Positions 1-9,893 of a DNA stretch of 64,000 bases are shown in pieces; positions within the stretch are counted from its first letter, which is position 1; each line of letters opens with the position of its first letter. Below the pieces are notes generated by a model, which saw only the letters and a program-made list of their open reading frames with translations, did no database searches and was not told the origin of the DNA. The position numbers and the translations under genes are program-made. The stretch lies in assembly GCA_016718035.1 (NCBI GenBank), contig JADKEK010000001.1, forward strand, positions 620,001-684,000, read 5' to 3'. The stretch is from Bacteroidota bacterium (lineage in GTDB: Bacteria; Bacteroidota; Bacteroidia; Chitinophagales; BACL12).

Positions 1-410
1 ACGCATTAGATGATTTATTCGGCATGTTGAATATTGTTGGATTTATTATTGGTGGCTTTAGTATTCTGGTTGGTGGTTTTGGTATAGCCAATATTATGTT
101 TGTGAGTGTAAAAGAACGCACTAATGTAATAGGTATAAAGAAATCGTTAGGGGCAAAAAATTATCTCATTCTCACTGAATTTTTAATAGAAGCAATTGTA
201 TTAGCATTAATAGGTTGTTTATTTGGTTTAGCGCTTGTTTGGCTGGTCATGTTTGCTGCAGATAAAGCAACAGGTTTTGGATTTATTTTATCGTGGAGTA
301 ATGTATTAATCGGTACATCGATATCAGTTGCGCTTGGCGTAATTGCAGGTATAATTCCGGCTATTACAGCATCACGAATGAATCCTGTTGAAGCAATAAG
401 AAGTAAATAA
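1..410 (+). CDS. ABC transporter permease, MacB/FtsX type (3' end only)
   Basis: This is the C-terminal end of a permease; the reading frame is open to the window edge, so the start lies upstream. About 135 residues are visible. They hold three or four hydrophobic segments, a motif around SVKERTNVIGIKKSLGAK between the first and second, and a tail ending in SRMNPVEAIRSK. This layout and tail are typical of the FtsX-like domain of MacB-type permeases, which couple ATP hydrolysis to export of lipoproteins, peptides or drugs across the inner membrane. The substrate cannot be told from this part. It converges on the heptose kinase gene with an 8-bp gap. Confidence 0.85.
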   Translation, partial: ALDDLFGMLNIVGFIIGGFSILVGGFGIANIMFVSVKERTNVIGIKKSLGAKNYLILTEFLIEAIVLALIGCLFGLALVWLVMFAADKATGFGFILSWSNVLIGTSISVALGVIAGIIPAITASRMNPVEAIRSK

Positions 411-418
411 AAAGTCGG

Positions 419-1414
419 TTATAATAAATCGATACACTCTTGTAATAATTGTGCTTTATCGATGGATACCACACCTGGTGATTCGCACACTAAACCGCCT
501 GCAATATTGGCTATAGCGGCCATCTGCGAAGGTTCAGCACCTGCGGCCAAACACAAGGCAGCAACGCTTACTACGGTGTCACCTGCACCACTAACATCTG
601 CAACATTACGGACATGTGCTTTTTGTATCGATGATTTTTTTCCGGCGCGTAAATAAATGCCTTTATCACCTAAAGTAATGAGTGTAATTTTATGGGTGAG
701 TTGTTGATGTAATAATGTGGTGATATTATTTAATGAGGTTAAATCTACATATTGAAGTGAAGTGTGCAGACTCTCATTTATTTCGCGAATGTTTGGTTTA
801 AACACCGTGCAATGCTGATAGGCAAAAAAGTTTTTCTTTTTTGGGTCGACAATTACAGGGATGTTTAATTGATTGCAAGTATGCATAATTTTAGATATCA
901 TTTCAGGTGATAAAACACCTTTGTCGTAATCTTCAAAAATACAAACATCAGGAGGCGTGTTTTGCAGAAATTTAAGTATAGACTGCAGTAATTTTTTGGA
1001 TAATGACTCATCTAAATCACTGATATCTTCTTCATCTATCCGCATCATCTGGTGATTTTTAGCAATGATGCGTGTTTTTGCAGTCGTGATTCTTTTTTCT
1101 GAACGAAGAATATGTTTAGTATTAATTCCTTTTAACTTTAATAAGCTAATTAAATTATCACCTTCACTATCGTTACCAATTACTGAAAATAAATAAGGTG
1201 TGGCATCAAGCGCTTTAATATTAACGGCAACATTGGCTGCACCGCCCGGACGGGTTTCTTTTTGTTTAACATCCAAAACCGGAACAGGAGCTTCTGGTGA
1301 AATGCGGTCTACGTTTCCGTACACATATTTATCTACCATAATATCACCGATAATCGCCACATGAATATGCCGAAAACCGGAGAACATTTTTTTTATTGAA
1401 GCAGCATTTGCCAT
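419..1414 (-). CDS. rfaE1: D-glycero-beta-D-manno-heptose-7-phosphate kinase (RfaE1, PfkB family)
   Basis: A 331-residue PfkB/ribokinase-fold sugar kinase. The substrate-side motif RPGGAANVAVN is at residues 55-65, and the C-terminal ATP/anion-hole motif SGAGDT at 275-280 carries the catalytic Asp279. The N-terminal DIMVDKYVYG and RISPEAPVPVL segments are characteristic of RfaE domain I, which phosphorylates heptose-7-phosphate in ADP-heptose synthesis for LPS core. The fused nucleotidyltransferase domain of E. coli HldE is absent, as is usual for the single-domain form. It lies 6 bp behind the aminotransferase gene on the same strand, so the two are probably co-transcribed. Confidence 0.88.
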   Translation of the reverse strand: MANAASIKKMFSGFRHIHVAIIGDIMVDKYVYGNVDRISPEAPVPVLDVKQKETRPGGAANVAVNIKALDATPYLFSVIGNDSEGDNLISLLKLKGINTKHILRSEKRITTAKTRIIAKNHQMMRIDEEDISDLDESLSKKLLQSILKFLQNTPPDVCIFEDYDKGVLSPEMISKIMHTCNQLNIPVIVDPKKKNFFAYQHCTVFKPNIREINESLHTSLQYVDLTSLNNITTLLHQQLTHKITLITLGDKGIYLRAGKKSSIQKAHVRNVADVSGAGDTVVSVAALCLAAGAEPSQMAAIANIAGGLVCESPGVVSIDKAQLLQECIDLL

Positions 1415-1420
1415 AAGGAG

Positions 1421-2635
1421 TTAGGAAACCGGTATTTCTTGTGTGATTAATTTTTCTAATGCAATTTTTAATCGTTTCATCGCTTCTACCAATTTATCAT
1501 CGCTGGTAGCATAACTAAAACGAATACAATTTTGGTCGCCAAAAGCACTTCCGGTTACAACCGATAAATTACCTTCATTTAATAAATACATGGCCATGTC
1601 ATCAGCATTGTTGATGGTATTACCATTATATGTTTTGCCAAAATAATTGCTCACATCAGGGAAAAAGTAAAAAGCGCCCTGAGGGTTATTGAATTTAAGT
1701 CCTTTGATGTTTTGCATCATTTGAAACACGAGATCGCGTCTACGTAAAAAAGCAGCTTTCATGGTAAGTGTTGTTTCAACATCACCTTCCAAGGCTGCAA
1801 TGGCTGCTCTTTGCGTAATTGAGCAGGTTGCTGATGTATATTGCCCTTGAATTTTATCACAAGCTTTGGCAATCCACAGCGGAGCACCAATATACCCTAA
1901 TCTCCAGCCGGTCATAGCATATGCTTTAGACAAGCCGTTAACAGTAACCACCCTGTCGTAAATAAAATCAAATTGAGCCATACTTGCGTGCTGGCCGGTA
2001 AAATTGATATGTTCATATATCTCATCGCTGATAATATATACGTTTTCATGGCGGGCAACCACTTCCGCTAAAGCCTTCAGTTCATCTTTAGTATAAACAG
2101 TCCCTGTAGGGTTACAAGGGGAAGAAAACATGATGAGTTTGGTTTTCGGGGTTATAGCTTTTTCGAGCTGTTCAGGGGTAATTTTGAAATCGGACTCAAT
2201 ACTGGTAGGGATTTCAACAATAGTTCCTTCAGCCAGTTTCACCATTGCGGAATAACTTACCCAAAATGGTGTAGGCAGTATTACCTCATCACCGGGGTTT
2301 ACGAGGCATAACACAGCGTTGATGATGCTTTGTTTGGCGCCTGTAGATATTACAATTTGCTCAGGGGTGTAGAGAAGGCCATTTTCGCGCATAAACTTTT
2401 CGGCAATGGCTTTTCGCACATCCAGGTAGCCGGCAACCGGTGTATAATGCGTAAAACCGTCGTCAATAGCCTTTTTAGCTGCAGCTTTAATATGCTCAGG
2501 GGTTTCAAAATCAGGCTCGCCCAAACTCAGGTCGATGATATCCCGTCCCTGGCTCTTCAATTCCCGCGTCAACTGCGCCATCTTAATGGTTGCTGATTCA
2601 TTCAGATTGGCGATACGTTTTGCTAATTCCTGCAT
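1421..2635 (-). CDS. PLP-dependent aminotransferase, aspartate aminotransferase type (class I)
   Basis: A 404-residue fold-type I aminotransferase of normal length. SLGEPDF at 37-43 belongs to the substrate-side N-terminal region, CNPTG at 174-178 binds the pyridine ring, Asp204 in SDEIYEHI pairs with the ring nitrogen, and Lys237 in NGLSKAYAMTGWRLGY forms the internal aldimine. The closest functional label is aspartate aminotransferase of the Ib subgroup (amino-group transfer between aspartate and 2-oxoglutarate). Prephenate or alanine specificity cannot be excluded from motifs. It is the likely first gene of a two-gene unit with rfaE1. Confidence 0.88.
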   Translation of the reverse strand: MQELAKRIANLNESATIKMAQLTRELKSQGRDIIDLSLGEPDFETPEHIKAAAKKAIDDGFTHYTPVAGYLDVRKAIAEKFMRENGLLYTPEQIVISTGAKQSIINAVLCLVNPGDEVILPTPFWVSYSAMVKLAEGTIVEIPTSIESDFKITPEQLEKAITPKTKLIMFSSPCNPTGTVYTKDELKALAEVVARHENVYIISDEIYEHINFTGQHASMAQFDFIYDRVVTVNGLSKAYAMTGWRLGYIGAPLWIAKACDKIQGQYTSATCSITQRAAIAALEGDVETTLTMKAAFLRRRDLVFQMMQNIKGLKFNNPQGAFYFFPDVSNYFGKTYNGNTINNADDMAMYLLNEGNLSVVTGSAFGDQNCIRFSYATSDDKLVEAMKRLKIALEKLITQEIPVS

Positions 2636-2737
2636 GCAATTAATTTAAGTTGCGAAGTTATGAAAAGAAAACGGGTAGGAGGTAGCTTTAATTTATACCA
2701 CCATCCTAAAAACTGGCTACAAAAAGCAGCATTTTTT

Positions 2738-4132
2738 TTATCGCGTAAATAAGTATCGAAATAATAATTTCAATCGCGCTAATTGTTTTTGAGAATAAGG
2801 CGGATATCGAACCGGTAAATCAGGAAAGAATTTTTTATGCATCACACTTTTTGGATGTGAAAAAGTGAGGAAAGTCGATTTGCCCTGACTTTTTCCAATT
2901 CCACTGTTACCAACACCACCAACCGGCATCATGAGCTGACCAAAATGTATAACAGCTTCGTTGATGGACATATCTCCACTTTTAATTTCAGCAGTCGCTT
3001 TTTTAATTAATTCAGTATTATTAGTAAACAAATAAGCAACTAAAGGATTTGGATGCTGATTAATAATATCAAATGTTTCGTTAATATCGGTGTAAGTAAT
3101 AATAGGTAAAACAGGTCCAAAAATTTCCTGTTGCATTATTGCTGCATGTTGTGGGTCTTGGATGTTTAATAAGGTAGGTGCAATATATTTATCATTACTA
3201 TCATTTTGGCCTCCATAAATGATCGTTTCAGGTGTAATCATTTTGGTAATGCGCTGATGATGATAAGCGTTTACAATTCTACCATAATCAGGACTTTTTT
3301 GCGCATCTTTCCCGTATGATTTTTCTATGTTGTTTATTATTTTTTGAATCAGCGCTTCGCGGACATTTTTGTGGACTAAAATATAATCCGGCGCAACACA
3401 AGTTTGACCACAGTTACTAAATTTTCCCCAGGTAATTCTGGCCGCCGTAATATCGAGTTGTGCTGTTTCATCTACAATACACGGGTTTTTACCACCTAGC
3501 TCTAATGTAACAGGAGTGAGGTTTTTAGCCGCTTCCTGATAAATTAATTTTCCGACAGATTCGCCTCCGGTGAAAAAAATGTAATCAAATTTTTGTTGAA
3601 TTAATTGTTGCGCTCCGGCTATGTCGGTATTGATTACATGCAAGTATATTTTCTCGAAATGTTGATTAATCATTTCCTCCAATAATGCTGCAGTTGCCGG
3701 TGCATTTTCTGAAGGTTTTACGATTGCGGTATTACCTGCCGCAAGTGCACCAATTAATGGTCGCAGCACCAACAAAAACGGATAATTCCATGGTGCAATA
3801 ATTAATGTATTGCCATATGGTATTTGCTGAATATAACTGGTGCTTCTGAAATGAAATAATGGGGTTTTAATTTTGGATGGTAACATCCATTTTTTCAGAT
3901 TATTGATATAATAATTCAATTCATTAATTACCACACCAACTTCTGCACCCCAAGCTTCAAATTTCGATTTATGTAAATCCTGATATAAAGTTTCGACAAA
4001 TTGACTTTCGTATGTCTGAATTAAAGCCGCAAGTTTTTTCAATTGTTCAATCCGATAAGCATAAGGAATTGTTTTTTTGCTTGAAAAAAATTTGCGCTGC
4101 GCATTTACGAGTTCATCAAAATTAGTCGTCAT
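2738..4132 (-). CDS. NAD(P)-dependent aldehyde dehydrogenase, class 3-like
   Basis: A 464-residue member of the aldehyde dehydrogenase superfamily. With the ATG at 4132 as start, the catalytic Cys is residue 245 in NCGQTCVAPDYI and the general-base Glu is residue 211 in LELGGKNP. APWNYPF at about 113-119 and KPSE at about 139-142 are the usual cofactor-binding segments. The short length and the C-terminal tail with several basic and hydrophobic residues (LLFRYLF) fit the class 3/fatty-aldehyde group, whose tail can bind membranes. It oxidises medium- or long-chain aldehydes to acids. An in-frame TTG lies one codon upstream; ATG was preferred. It starts 6 bp after the T9SS gene on the same strand. 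Confidence 0.88.
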   Translation of the reverse strand: MTTNFDELVNAQRKFFSSKKTIPYAYRIEQLKKLAALIQTYESQFVETLYQDLHKSKFEAWGAEVGVVINELNYYINNLKKWMLPSKIKTPLFHFRSTSYIQQIPYGNTLIIAPWNYPFLLVLRPLIGALAAGNTAIVKPSENAPATAALLEEMINQHFEKIYLHVINTDIAGAQQLIQQKFDYIFFTGGESVGKLIYQEAAKNLTPVTLELGGKNPCIVDETAQLDITAARITWGKFSNCGQTCVAPDYILVHKNVREALIQKIINNIEKSYGKDAQKSPDYGRIVNAYHHQRITKMITPETIIYGGQNDSNDKYIAPTLLNIQDPQHAAIMQQEIFGPVLPIITYTDINETFDIINQHPNPLVAYLFTNNTELIKKATAEIKSGDMSINEAVIHFGQLMMPVGGVGNSGIGKSQGKSTFLTFSHPKSVMHKKFFPDLPVRYPPYSQKQLARLKLLFRYLFTR

Positions 4133-4138
4133 CAAAAT

Positions 4139-5941
4139 TTACTGGATAATTATTTTTTCGATAATACTACCTGTTTCACCTTTTATCTGTAAAAAATATA
4201 CGCCACTATTTACTCCCTGAAGCAATATGTTTTCTTGCATTGAACCTGAAACATTTTCATAGTTTTTTTGATAAATAGTTGAGCCTAAAATATTTTGCAC
4301 AGTGATACTGATATTTTGATTTTTCAGCACATTAAAAGTCGCAGAAAATGCACCGTTATTAGGGTTGGGACTTATTGTAATTTTGTCAATAAGTAAATCG
4401 TTCAAAGATTGGAAAATAAAATTAATTTCAACCGAATAGGCTATACATGGTCCGTTAATGGCTGCAACCTGATAGAGGCCTTCAACAGCCGGTGTATAGG
4501 TTGTGCTTGTTGCGCTGGGAATAGGGCTTCCATTGTAATACCATTGTACGTCCCAGGTTGAAGTGGTATTGAGTGTATTGCCAATCACGATAATACTTGG
4601 AGGGGTAGGTTGTTCGTAAACAGTGACAGCTGTAGCGCTGCTTTCTGCAAAACATCCGCCAACGCCGGTAGCTGATAAAGCATACCCTCCAGATGCAAAT
4701 ACAACCAAGGATGTGCTGTCCGCTCCCGGAATAGGGTCACCGTCCATTGACCACTGATAATTGATGCCGTCAACTTCTGTTGTGCTTAACACTAGTGAAT
4801 CGCCGCTACAAAATGTGGTAGCACCACTCAAAGTAATTTCAGGTGTAGTTACTGCCGGATATACGGTAATCGTATCGTAAAATGTATAGGAAATAACAGG
4901 ATGGGTAATACTTATTTCCACCGTATGACTACCAGCAGTAAGGGTTGAAATACCTACATCGTCGCCACCAAATGTAAACGAACCGCAATTGTCATCTCCA
5001 CCGGCCAATCCACCATCATCATCTTTCATTTGCATTGTGTATGTTGCGCCTGGATCTAAAGCGGCACCAAGTGTAATTGTAACAGGAGGCGACGTATCAA
5101 TAAAGGCTTCATCTTCTGTATTTATCCCTAAGGCATCAATAATTAAATAGAGGTCAGGCTTTTCAGTTTCTATCAAACCGGTGCAGCCAAAAAAAGTGCA
5201 ATCATCACAACCACTGGAAACAATGGTGGCATATTCTAATTGATATCCGAAAGTGTCGATGGTAATGGTATGGCTAACCACGTAATCGGTTGGAACGCCA
5301 CCAACTGCATTATAAGTCTGAGTTGGAGGGAATTCATCATTGCTGGTAACACCATTTCCGAAGTCCCAGCTATAGGTAAATCCATCAATGCCGTCGCTGT
5401 GAATACTGGTTTCAAAATCTACATTTATTGGGTCACAACCATATGTGAGCGATGGAATAATGCCACCATCTTCCGGTACTGCGGGTAAAACTTCTAAAAA
5501 TATACTGTATTCCGCAGCCTGGTCGCCTCCCGGGTATTCTAACGTTGCAATCAGTGGTACAGTTACCTCATACCAACCTGGTACTAGCGGGGTTCCGCAT
5601 ACACGGGCACATCCATATAAACTAACATCCGGATCGTAATCAACTGGTAAGTCGCCTAAATTAGTTGAAACGTTCATTCCGTATGGCATTCCCACCGGTT
5701 CAAGAATATGGTAATTCAGGAATTCCAGTGTGCCAACCACATCAACAGTAGTGTCATCCTGCATCACAAACGTAATATCACTTTCGTAAAATTCTCCTGC
5801 TGTGGCAGGTGGTAATGTATCGGGGTAAACACCGGGTGAAATCCAGGCATAGTCGATGCTACAGGTGCTGCAAACTTGGGAAAAGCTCTGTGCAGCGGCT
5901 AAAAGTAAGCATGTAACTAGTAGGGTATAAGATTTTTGCAT
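4139..5941 (-). CDS. Secreted protein with PKD-like and Ig-like domains and a T9SS type A sorting domain
   Basis: About 600 residues when started at the ATG at 5941, which gives a clean Sec signal peptide (MQKSYTLLVTCLLLAAAQSFSQ); the longer frame adds 35 residues with no signal. The middle holds a PKD-like segment (FTYSWDFGNG) and Ig-like segments with the pattern YQWSMDGDPIPGA and VQWYYNGSPIPSA. The C-terminal 75 residues begin ITISPNPNNGAFSATF and end in a GVYFLQIKGETG-type strand followed by KIIIQ, the T9SS type A sorting signature that directs export through the outer membrane and usually surface attachment. No enzymatic domain is visible; an adhesin or matrix role is inference. Confidence 0.82.
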   Translation of the reverse strand: MQKSYTLLVTCLLLAAAQSFSQVCSTCSIDYAWISPGVYPDTLPPATAGEFYESDITFVMQDDTTVDVVGTLEFLNYHILEPVGMPYGMNVSTNLGDLPVDYDPDVSLYGCARVCGTPLVPGWYEVTVPLIATLEYPGGDQAAEYSIFLEVLPAVPEDGGIIPSLTYGCDPINVDFETSIHSDGIDGFTYSWDFGNGVTSNDEFPPTQTYNAVGGVPTDYVVSHTITIDTFGYQLEYATIVSSGCDDCTFFGCTGLIETEKPDLYLIIDALGINTEDEAFIDTSPPVTITLGAALDPGATYTMQMKDDDGGLAGGDDNCGSFTFGGDDVGISTLTAGSHTVEISITHPVISYTFYDTITVYPAVTTPEITLSGATTFCSGDSLVLSTTEVDGINYQWSMDGDPIPGADSTSLVVFASGGYALSATGVGGCFAESSATAVTVYEQPTPPSIIVIGNTLNTTSTWDVQWYYNGSPIPSATSTTYTPAVEGLYQVAAINGPCIAYSVEINFIFQSLNDLLIDKITISPNPNNGAFSATFNVLKNQNISITVQNILGSTIYQKNYENVSGSMQENILLQGVNSGVYFLQIKGETGSIIEKIIIQ

Positions 5942-6354
5942 GCGTAATACGGATTTTGATGGAAAATTAGGGATTTTTTTAAGAATTAAGGTTTGGGTGG
6001 TCTTTTCAATTGTTGGTAAAAATGGAATTCTCTCTGCTATTGCCAATTCCTCAGAGTTTATCCACTAAGAGCGGACTATTAACCTAGATTTAATGTGGTT
6101 ATATACTATCAACAATTTTGTTTCCTTCGTTTAAAACTGACAATGGGCATATTGTTAGATGTAAACAAAAAATAGAAAATCATGTATACTTATACAGACG
6201 TACCTGTGTATCAATTCATTAATGCTGTACCAATATCCAATTAATATTTGTGGGATATATTTTAAATTAAAACAATGCTTTTGTTGTGTTAATATAGTGT
6301 TGCCATAACATTGTGGTAATACCATGTATTGAACTTTGTCCCAACAGTTTAATC
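5942..6354. other. Non-coding gap between divergent genes
   Basis: About 410 bp between the T9SS gene (leftward) and the metallophosphoesterase gene (rightward), so promoters for both should lie here. A GAACTTTG octamer at 6331-6338 resembles the Bacteroidota -7 box for the rightward gene with one mismatch. I see no other RNA gene or repeat. Confidence 0.4.
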
Positions 6355-7293
6355 ATGGAAAGGAAAAATTTTCTCAGGTCACTTGGCTTACTTGCAGCGG
6401 GAACAATGGTTCCTTTAAAAGGTAAATCGGTTGTTACAATAAATGAACCACTGCCAACCAAACAAAGGTCGATGCGCATTGCACATTTAACTGATGCACA
6501 TATTGCAGATAATAAAAATGCACGCAACGGTTTTATTAAATGTTTGCACGCCATTCAGCAAATGGAAGACACGCCTGATTATATTATTAATGGTGGAGAT
6601 GCCATTGAAGACGCCCTGTATAACACAAAATCGAATGTCAATAAGCAATGGGATTTATGGCATTCCATTTTGAAAAATGAATGTAGTATTAAAGTGAATA
6701 ATACCATAGGTAATCACGACATATGGGGATTGTATACGGAGAAAAAAGACTTTTTGTATGGCAAAAAATTTGCGCAGGAAAAATTGCATATGGAACATAC
6801 CTATTATAGTGTTGATCAATGTGGATGGCATATTATTTTTTTAGACAGCACACAGAAAAAAAGTAATGGGATGTGGTATACTGCAAAACTAGGAGAGGAG
6901 CAAATCGATTGGCTGTCGCGCGATTTGGCTGCAACACCTGCAAATACGCCAGTTCTGGTTGTTTCTCACATTCCCATTTTATGTGCTAATATTTTTTTGG
7001 ATAATGTAAAACAACGTTTTGGAAAATTTCAAATTCCGGGTTCATGGATGCATACCGATGTGCAGGAAATTGTAACCTTATTTAATCAGTATCCTAATGT
7101 AAAACTTTGCATTAGCGGACATATCCATCTTCAGGATAAAGTGCAGTATAATAATGTTATGTATTGTTGTAATGGAGCCGTTTCAGGTGATTGGTGGAGG
7201 AATGAATATTATCACCAAACCAAAGCAGGGTATGCTATTATTGATTTATTTAACGATGGTACATTTGAGAATAACTACATGCATTACGCATAG
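6355..7293 (+). CDS. Metallophosphoesterase (calcineurin-like phosphohydrolase), exported
   Basis: A 312-residue phosphoesterase. Starting at 6355 gives an N terminus MERKNFLRSLGLLAAGTMVP that resembles a Tat or Sec leader; the upstream in-frame GTG adds unrelated residues. The five metal-binding blocks are present in order: DAH (47-49), NGGDA (79-83), GNHD (119-122), SHIPI, and GHIH near the C terminus. These bind the dinuclear metal centre that hydrolyses phosphomonoesters, phosphodiesters or nucleotides. The substrate is not determinable. The following gene is separated by about 85 bp and is probably transcribed independently. Confidence 0.87.
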   Translation: MERKNFLRSLGLLAAGTMVPLKGKSVVTINEPLPTKQRSMRIAHLTDAHIADNKNARNGFIKCLHAIQQMEDTPDYIINGGDAIEDALYNTKSNVNKQWDLWHSILKNECSIKVNNTIGNHDIWGLYTEKKDFLYGKKFAQEKLHMEHTYYSVDQCGWHIIFLDSTQKKSNGMWYTAKLGEEQIDWLSRDLAATPANTPVLVVSHIPILCANIFLDNVKQRFGKFQIPGSWMHTDVQEIVTLFNQYPNVKLCISGHIHLQDKVQYNNVMYCCNGAVSGDWWRNEYYHQTKAGYAIIDLFNDGTFENNYMHYA

Positions 7294-7377
7294 TTTACAC
7301 AGCGGTAATAATTAATTAATATCGATACGTGTATTATCCGTTAAACGGTTTGTTATTTTACAGCTAAATTACTGCGT

Positions 7378-7803
7378 ATGGAAGGTGCTATGTTATTACA
7401 AAAATCAGCTATTCCTGCATCTACTATGTTATTAGATAATTGTACACACACTATAGAACAAGGCAATTACGAAGAAGCATTAAATATTTGTATTCAGTTT
7501 TTAGAGAATTTCCCGGTTGATAATTCCAATCGTGATAAAAATAGTATTGGATATCATAATTATTTGCGACTTTGCTCCATTATGATGAACGACAATCATC
7601 ATTATGCTGCGGTTATTAATTTATTGAATATTAAACAATCTGTTATTGATTTTGCGTTGTCTTTTTTTATAGAAATCGGTAAAAAAGGCATTCATTTTCC
7701 AAAGCCTGTGGTGCAAAAAGAAGATGTGCTATTTGTATTTGTTTTCTGCAAGCAAATTCAACAGTTGATATTGGAAAAATTACAAAGGCATCCAGAAAAT
7801 TAG
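7378..7803 (+). CDS. Hypothetical protein, helical, TPR-like
   Basis: A 141-residue protein with no signal peptide and no family I recognise. The stretch HTIEQGNYEEALNICIQFLE reads like one tetratricopeptide helix pair, and the rest is predicted mainly helical. It may be a small cytoplasmic scaffold. The upstream gene is on the same strand but too far away for a clear operon. Coding is supported by length, codon pattern like the neighbours, and lack of a competing frame, not by homology. Confidence 0.6.
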   Translation: MEGAMLLQKSAIPASTMLLDNCTHTIEQGNYEEALNICIQFLENFPVDNSNRDKNSIGYHNYLRLCSIMMNDNHHYAAVINLLNIKQSVIDFALSFFIEIGKKGIHFPKPVVQKEDVLFVFVFCKQIQQLILEKLQRHPEN

Positions 7804-7933
7804 TCCGTTTGAAAAGGCCTTTTGCTACAAATGTTAATTTTATAAAAAAATGTATGTTTATTGCCCTGACTGTCAGCTATTTGTAAAACTGCCATTAACA
7901 GCTAAATTATTGTTGTTATTGAACCAATTTTAT

Positions 7934-7941
7934 TAATTTTG
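7934..7941 (+). promoter_or_regulatory. Bacteroidota -7 box upstream of the LVIVD lipoprotein gene
   Basis: TAATTTTG matches the TAnnTTTG consensus of the Bacteroidota primary sigma factor and sits 19 bp before the ATG. A TTG at 7912-7914 is a weak candidate for the -33 element. Confidence 0.35.
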
Positions 7942-7960
7942 ATACCATAAACGCAAACAT

Positions 7961-9226
7961 ATGAAATTGCACAAAAACTCCCTTTTCCAAATCGGCTTAT
8001 TGCTGATTGTCTCTTCAGTTACTTTTACTTCTTGTGTAAAAACCGGCTGTGAACGCGAATTTAATTATGTTGCTTACCGACCGGTGTATATGAGTTATGA
8101 AGATTTACGCAACGCTGTCACCGTAGAAGGTCCCAGAAAAATGGTAACAACAGGTAAAATTTATTACCATGCGCCATATTTATTTGTTAACGAAGTAAAT
8201 GAGGGTATTCATATTGTTAACATTAGCAATGTAGCCGCACCGATAATTACCGGATTTATTAATATTCCGGGTAATGTGGATATTGCAATGAGTGGTAATA
8301 CCTTATATGCCGATAGTTATATCGATTTAGTTGCATTGGATGTTACTAATATGGATGCAATTGCTATTGTGGATCGCGAACAAAATGTTTTTCCTTATCG
8401 TGTAGATGAAAATATTCATGTAGATGTTGATGAAACAAAAGGCGTTGTAGATGGCTGGTTAGGTACTGATACGGCTATCACAATGGAATGTGGGAACATA
8501 GATTCCTATTTTTTCCCAACTGATGTGGTGTTTTTGTCTGAGTCATCTGCAGCTTTTGAAGGAGCTCCGGGTGTAAATGGCAGTAAAGGTGGTTCAATGG
8601 CCAGATTTGCAGTAGATAATAATTATTTATATTGTTTATCTGAAAACACCATGGAATTATTTGACGTAAATAATCAAAACAATCCAGTTCATTCAGGTGA
8701 TGTTCCAATGCCTTGGAATATTGAAACTATTTTCCCGCACGAAGATTATTTATTCATTGGTTCAACAACAGGTGTTTCAATTTATAATAACAGTTCGCCG
8801 TTTAATCCAACATTTGTTTCCATTTTTGAACATGCTACGAGTTGCGACCCTGTAGTAGTTAAGGGTAATTATGCTTATAGTACATTGAGAAGTGGCAATG
8901 AATGTGCAGGCTTTTCTAATCAATTAGATATTATTGATATTTCTAATATTTCATACCCTTCGCTTGTTAATACAGTAAATCTTACCAACCCAAGGGGCTT
9001 AGGCATCGATGAAGATTATTTATTTATCTGTGATGGCAATGGTGGATTGCGTATGTATTCGATAAATGTACCTACAGCGCCTACCTTGTTGCAGGTTGTT
9101 GATATTGAAGAAAGTTTTGATGTTATTACAGCTAACGGATTGCTAATAGTAGTGACTGCTGATGGATATCATTTATTTGATTATAGCAGCGGGACTTTAA
9201 ATGAGGTTGGTGCAATTAAAAAATAA
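7961..9226 (+). CDS. LVIVD-repeat beta-propeller lipoprotein
   Basis: A 421-residue lipoprotein. The signal peptide ends in a lipobox (FTSC) with Cys25 as the lipidation site. The body contains repeated blade-like units of the pattern NYLYCLSENTMELFDVNN, DYLFICDGNGGLRMYSIN and YLFVNEVNEGIHIVNISN, which match LVIVD repeats that form a beta-propeller. The function is unknown; such proteins are cell-envelope anchored in Bacteroidota. A hairpin with a T-run lies 36 bp after the stop. Confidence 0.82.
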   Translation: MKLHKNSLFQIGLLLIVSSVTFTSCVKTGCEREFNYVAYRPVYMSYEDLRNAVTVEGPRKMVTTGKIYYHAPYLFVNEVNEGIHIVNISNVAAPIITGFINIPGNVDIAMSGNTLYADSYIDLVALDVTNMDAIAIVDREQNVFPYRVDENIHVDVDETKGVVDGWLGTDTAITMECGNIDSYFFPTDVVFLSESSAAFEGAPGVNGSKGGSMARFAVDNNYLYCLSENTMELFDVNNQNNPVHSGDVPMPWNIETIFPHEDYLFIGSTTGVSIYNNSSPFNPTFVSIFEHATSCDPVVVKGNYAYSTLRSGNECAGFSNQLDIIDISNISYPSLVNTVNLTNPRGLGIDEDYLFICDGNGGLRMYSINVPTAPTLLQVVDIEESFDVITANGLLIVVTADGYHLFDYSSGTLNEVGAIKK

Positions 9227-9261
9227 TCTGTAGTAACTACACTAAAATCATAAAACGAATT

Positions 9262-9298
9262 GGGTGCAAGAGTTAATCACTTTTGCACCCATTTTTTT
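9262..9298 (+). terminator. Rho-independent terminator after the LVIVD lipoprotein gene
   Basis: GGGTGCAA (9262-9269) pairs perfectly with TTGCACCC (9283-9290), with further pairing inward, and is followed by ATTTTTTT. It separates two convergent genes; the T-run favours the plus strand. Confidence 0.85.
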
Positions 9299-9366
9299 AT
9301 AAATTAAATTAAGAAATTGCAACTCTACAAACTTTGCTGCAATGGTTGTGTTTTCTGTTAAAATTG

Positions 9367-9744
9367 TTAGTCTGCTGGTTCCCAAAGCTCTATGGCATTG
9401 CCTTCCGGGTCGAGGATATGTACAAATTTACCATAATCGAAACTGGATATACTATCGATGATGGTTACCCCATTGTTGCGTAATTCGTCAACTAAGGCTT
9501 CCAAATTTTCAACTCTGTAATTAATCATAAATTCTTTTGTTGAAGGTTGAAAATATTTGGTATCCTCAGCAAACGTGCTCCATTGTGTATAGCCCTTTTT
9601 AGTTGGGTCGTCACTTTGCAACCATTCGAAAGTTGCGCCATATTGGTCTGTTTTTAATCCCAGGTTGGTATTGTACCAATCTTTCATTTTGTTAGGGTCT
9701 TTACATTTAAAAAAAATGCCACCAATACCGGTTACTTTGTTCAT
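9367..9744 (-). CDS. VOC family protein (glyoxalase / bleomycin-resistance fold)
   Basis: A 125-residue single-module vicinal oxygen chelate protein. The N-terminal strand-helix reads GIGGIFFKCKDPNKMKDWY, and the C terminus FVHILDPEGNAIELWEP carries the conserved glutamate (ELWEP) that binds metal in this fold. These proteins include glyoxalases, dioxygenases and drug-binding proteins; specificity is not visible. It may be expressed with the two small genes upstream on the same strand, but the gap of about 150 bp is long. Confidence 0.85.
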   Translation of the reverse strand: MNKVTGIGGIFFKCKDPNKMKDWYNTNLGLKTDQYGATFEWLQSDDPTKKGYTQWSTFAEDTKYFQPSTKEFMINYRVENLEALVDELRNNGVTIIDSISSFDYGKFVHILDPEGNAIELWEPAD

Positions 9745-9893
9745 TTTAATTTGATTTTAAAGATTAATTATTTTAAATATTTTAAGTTGTTTCAATAGGA
9801 AATTAAGCACTTGTTTTTAGATATTCGGATTGTTGCCTACTTCAAATTTATAACGATTAACTAACTCACATCAAAGCGCATTGGCCTTTAATA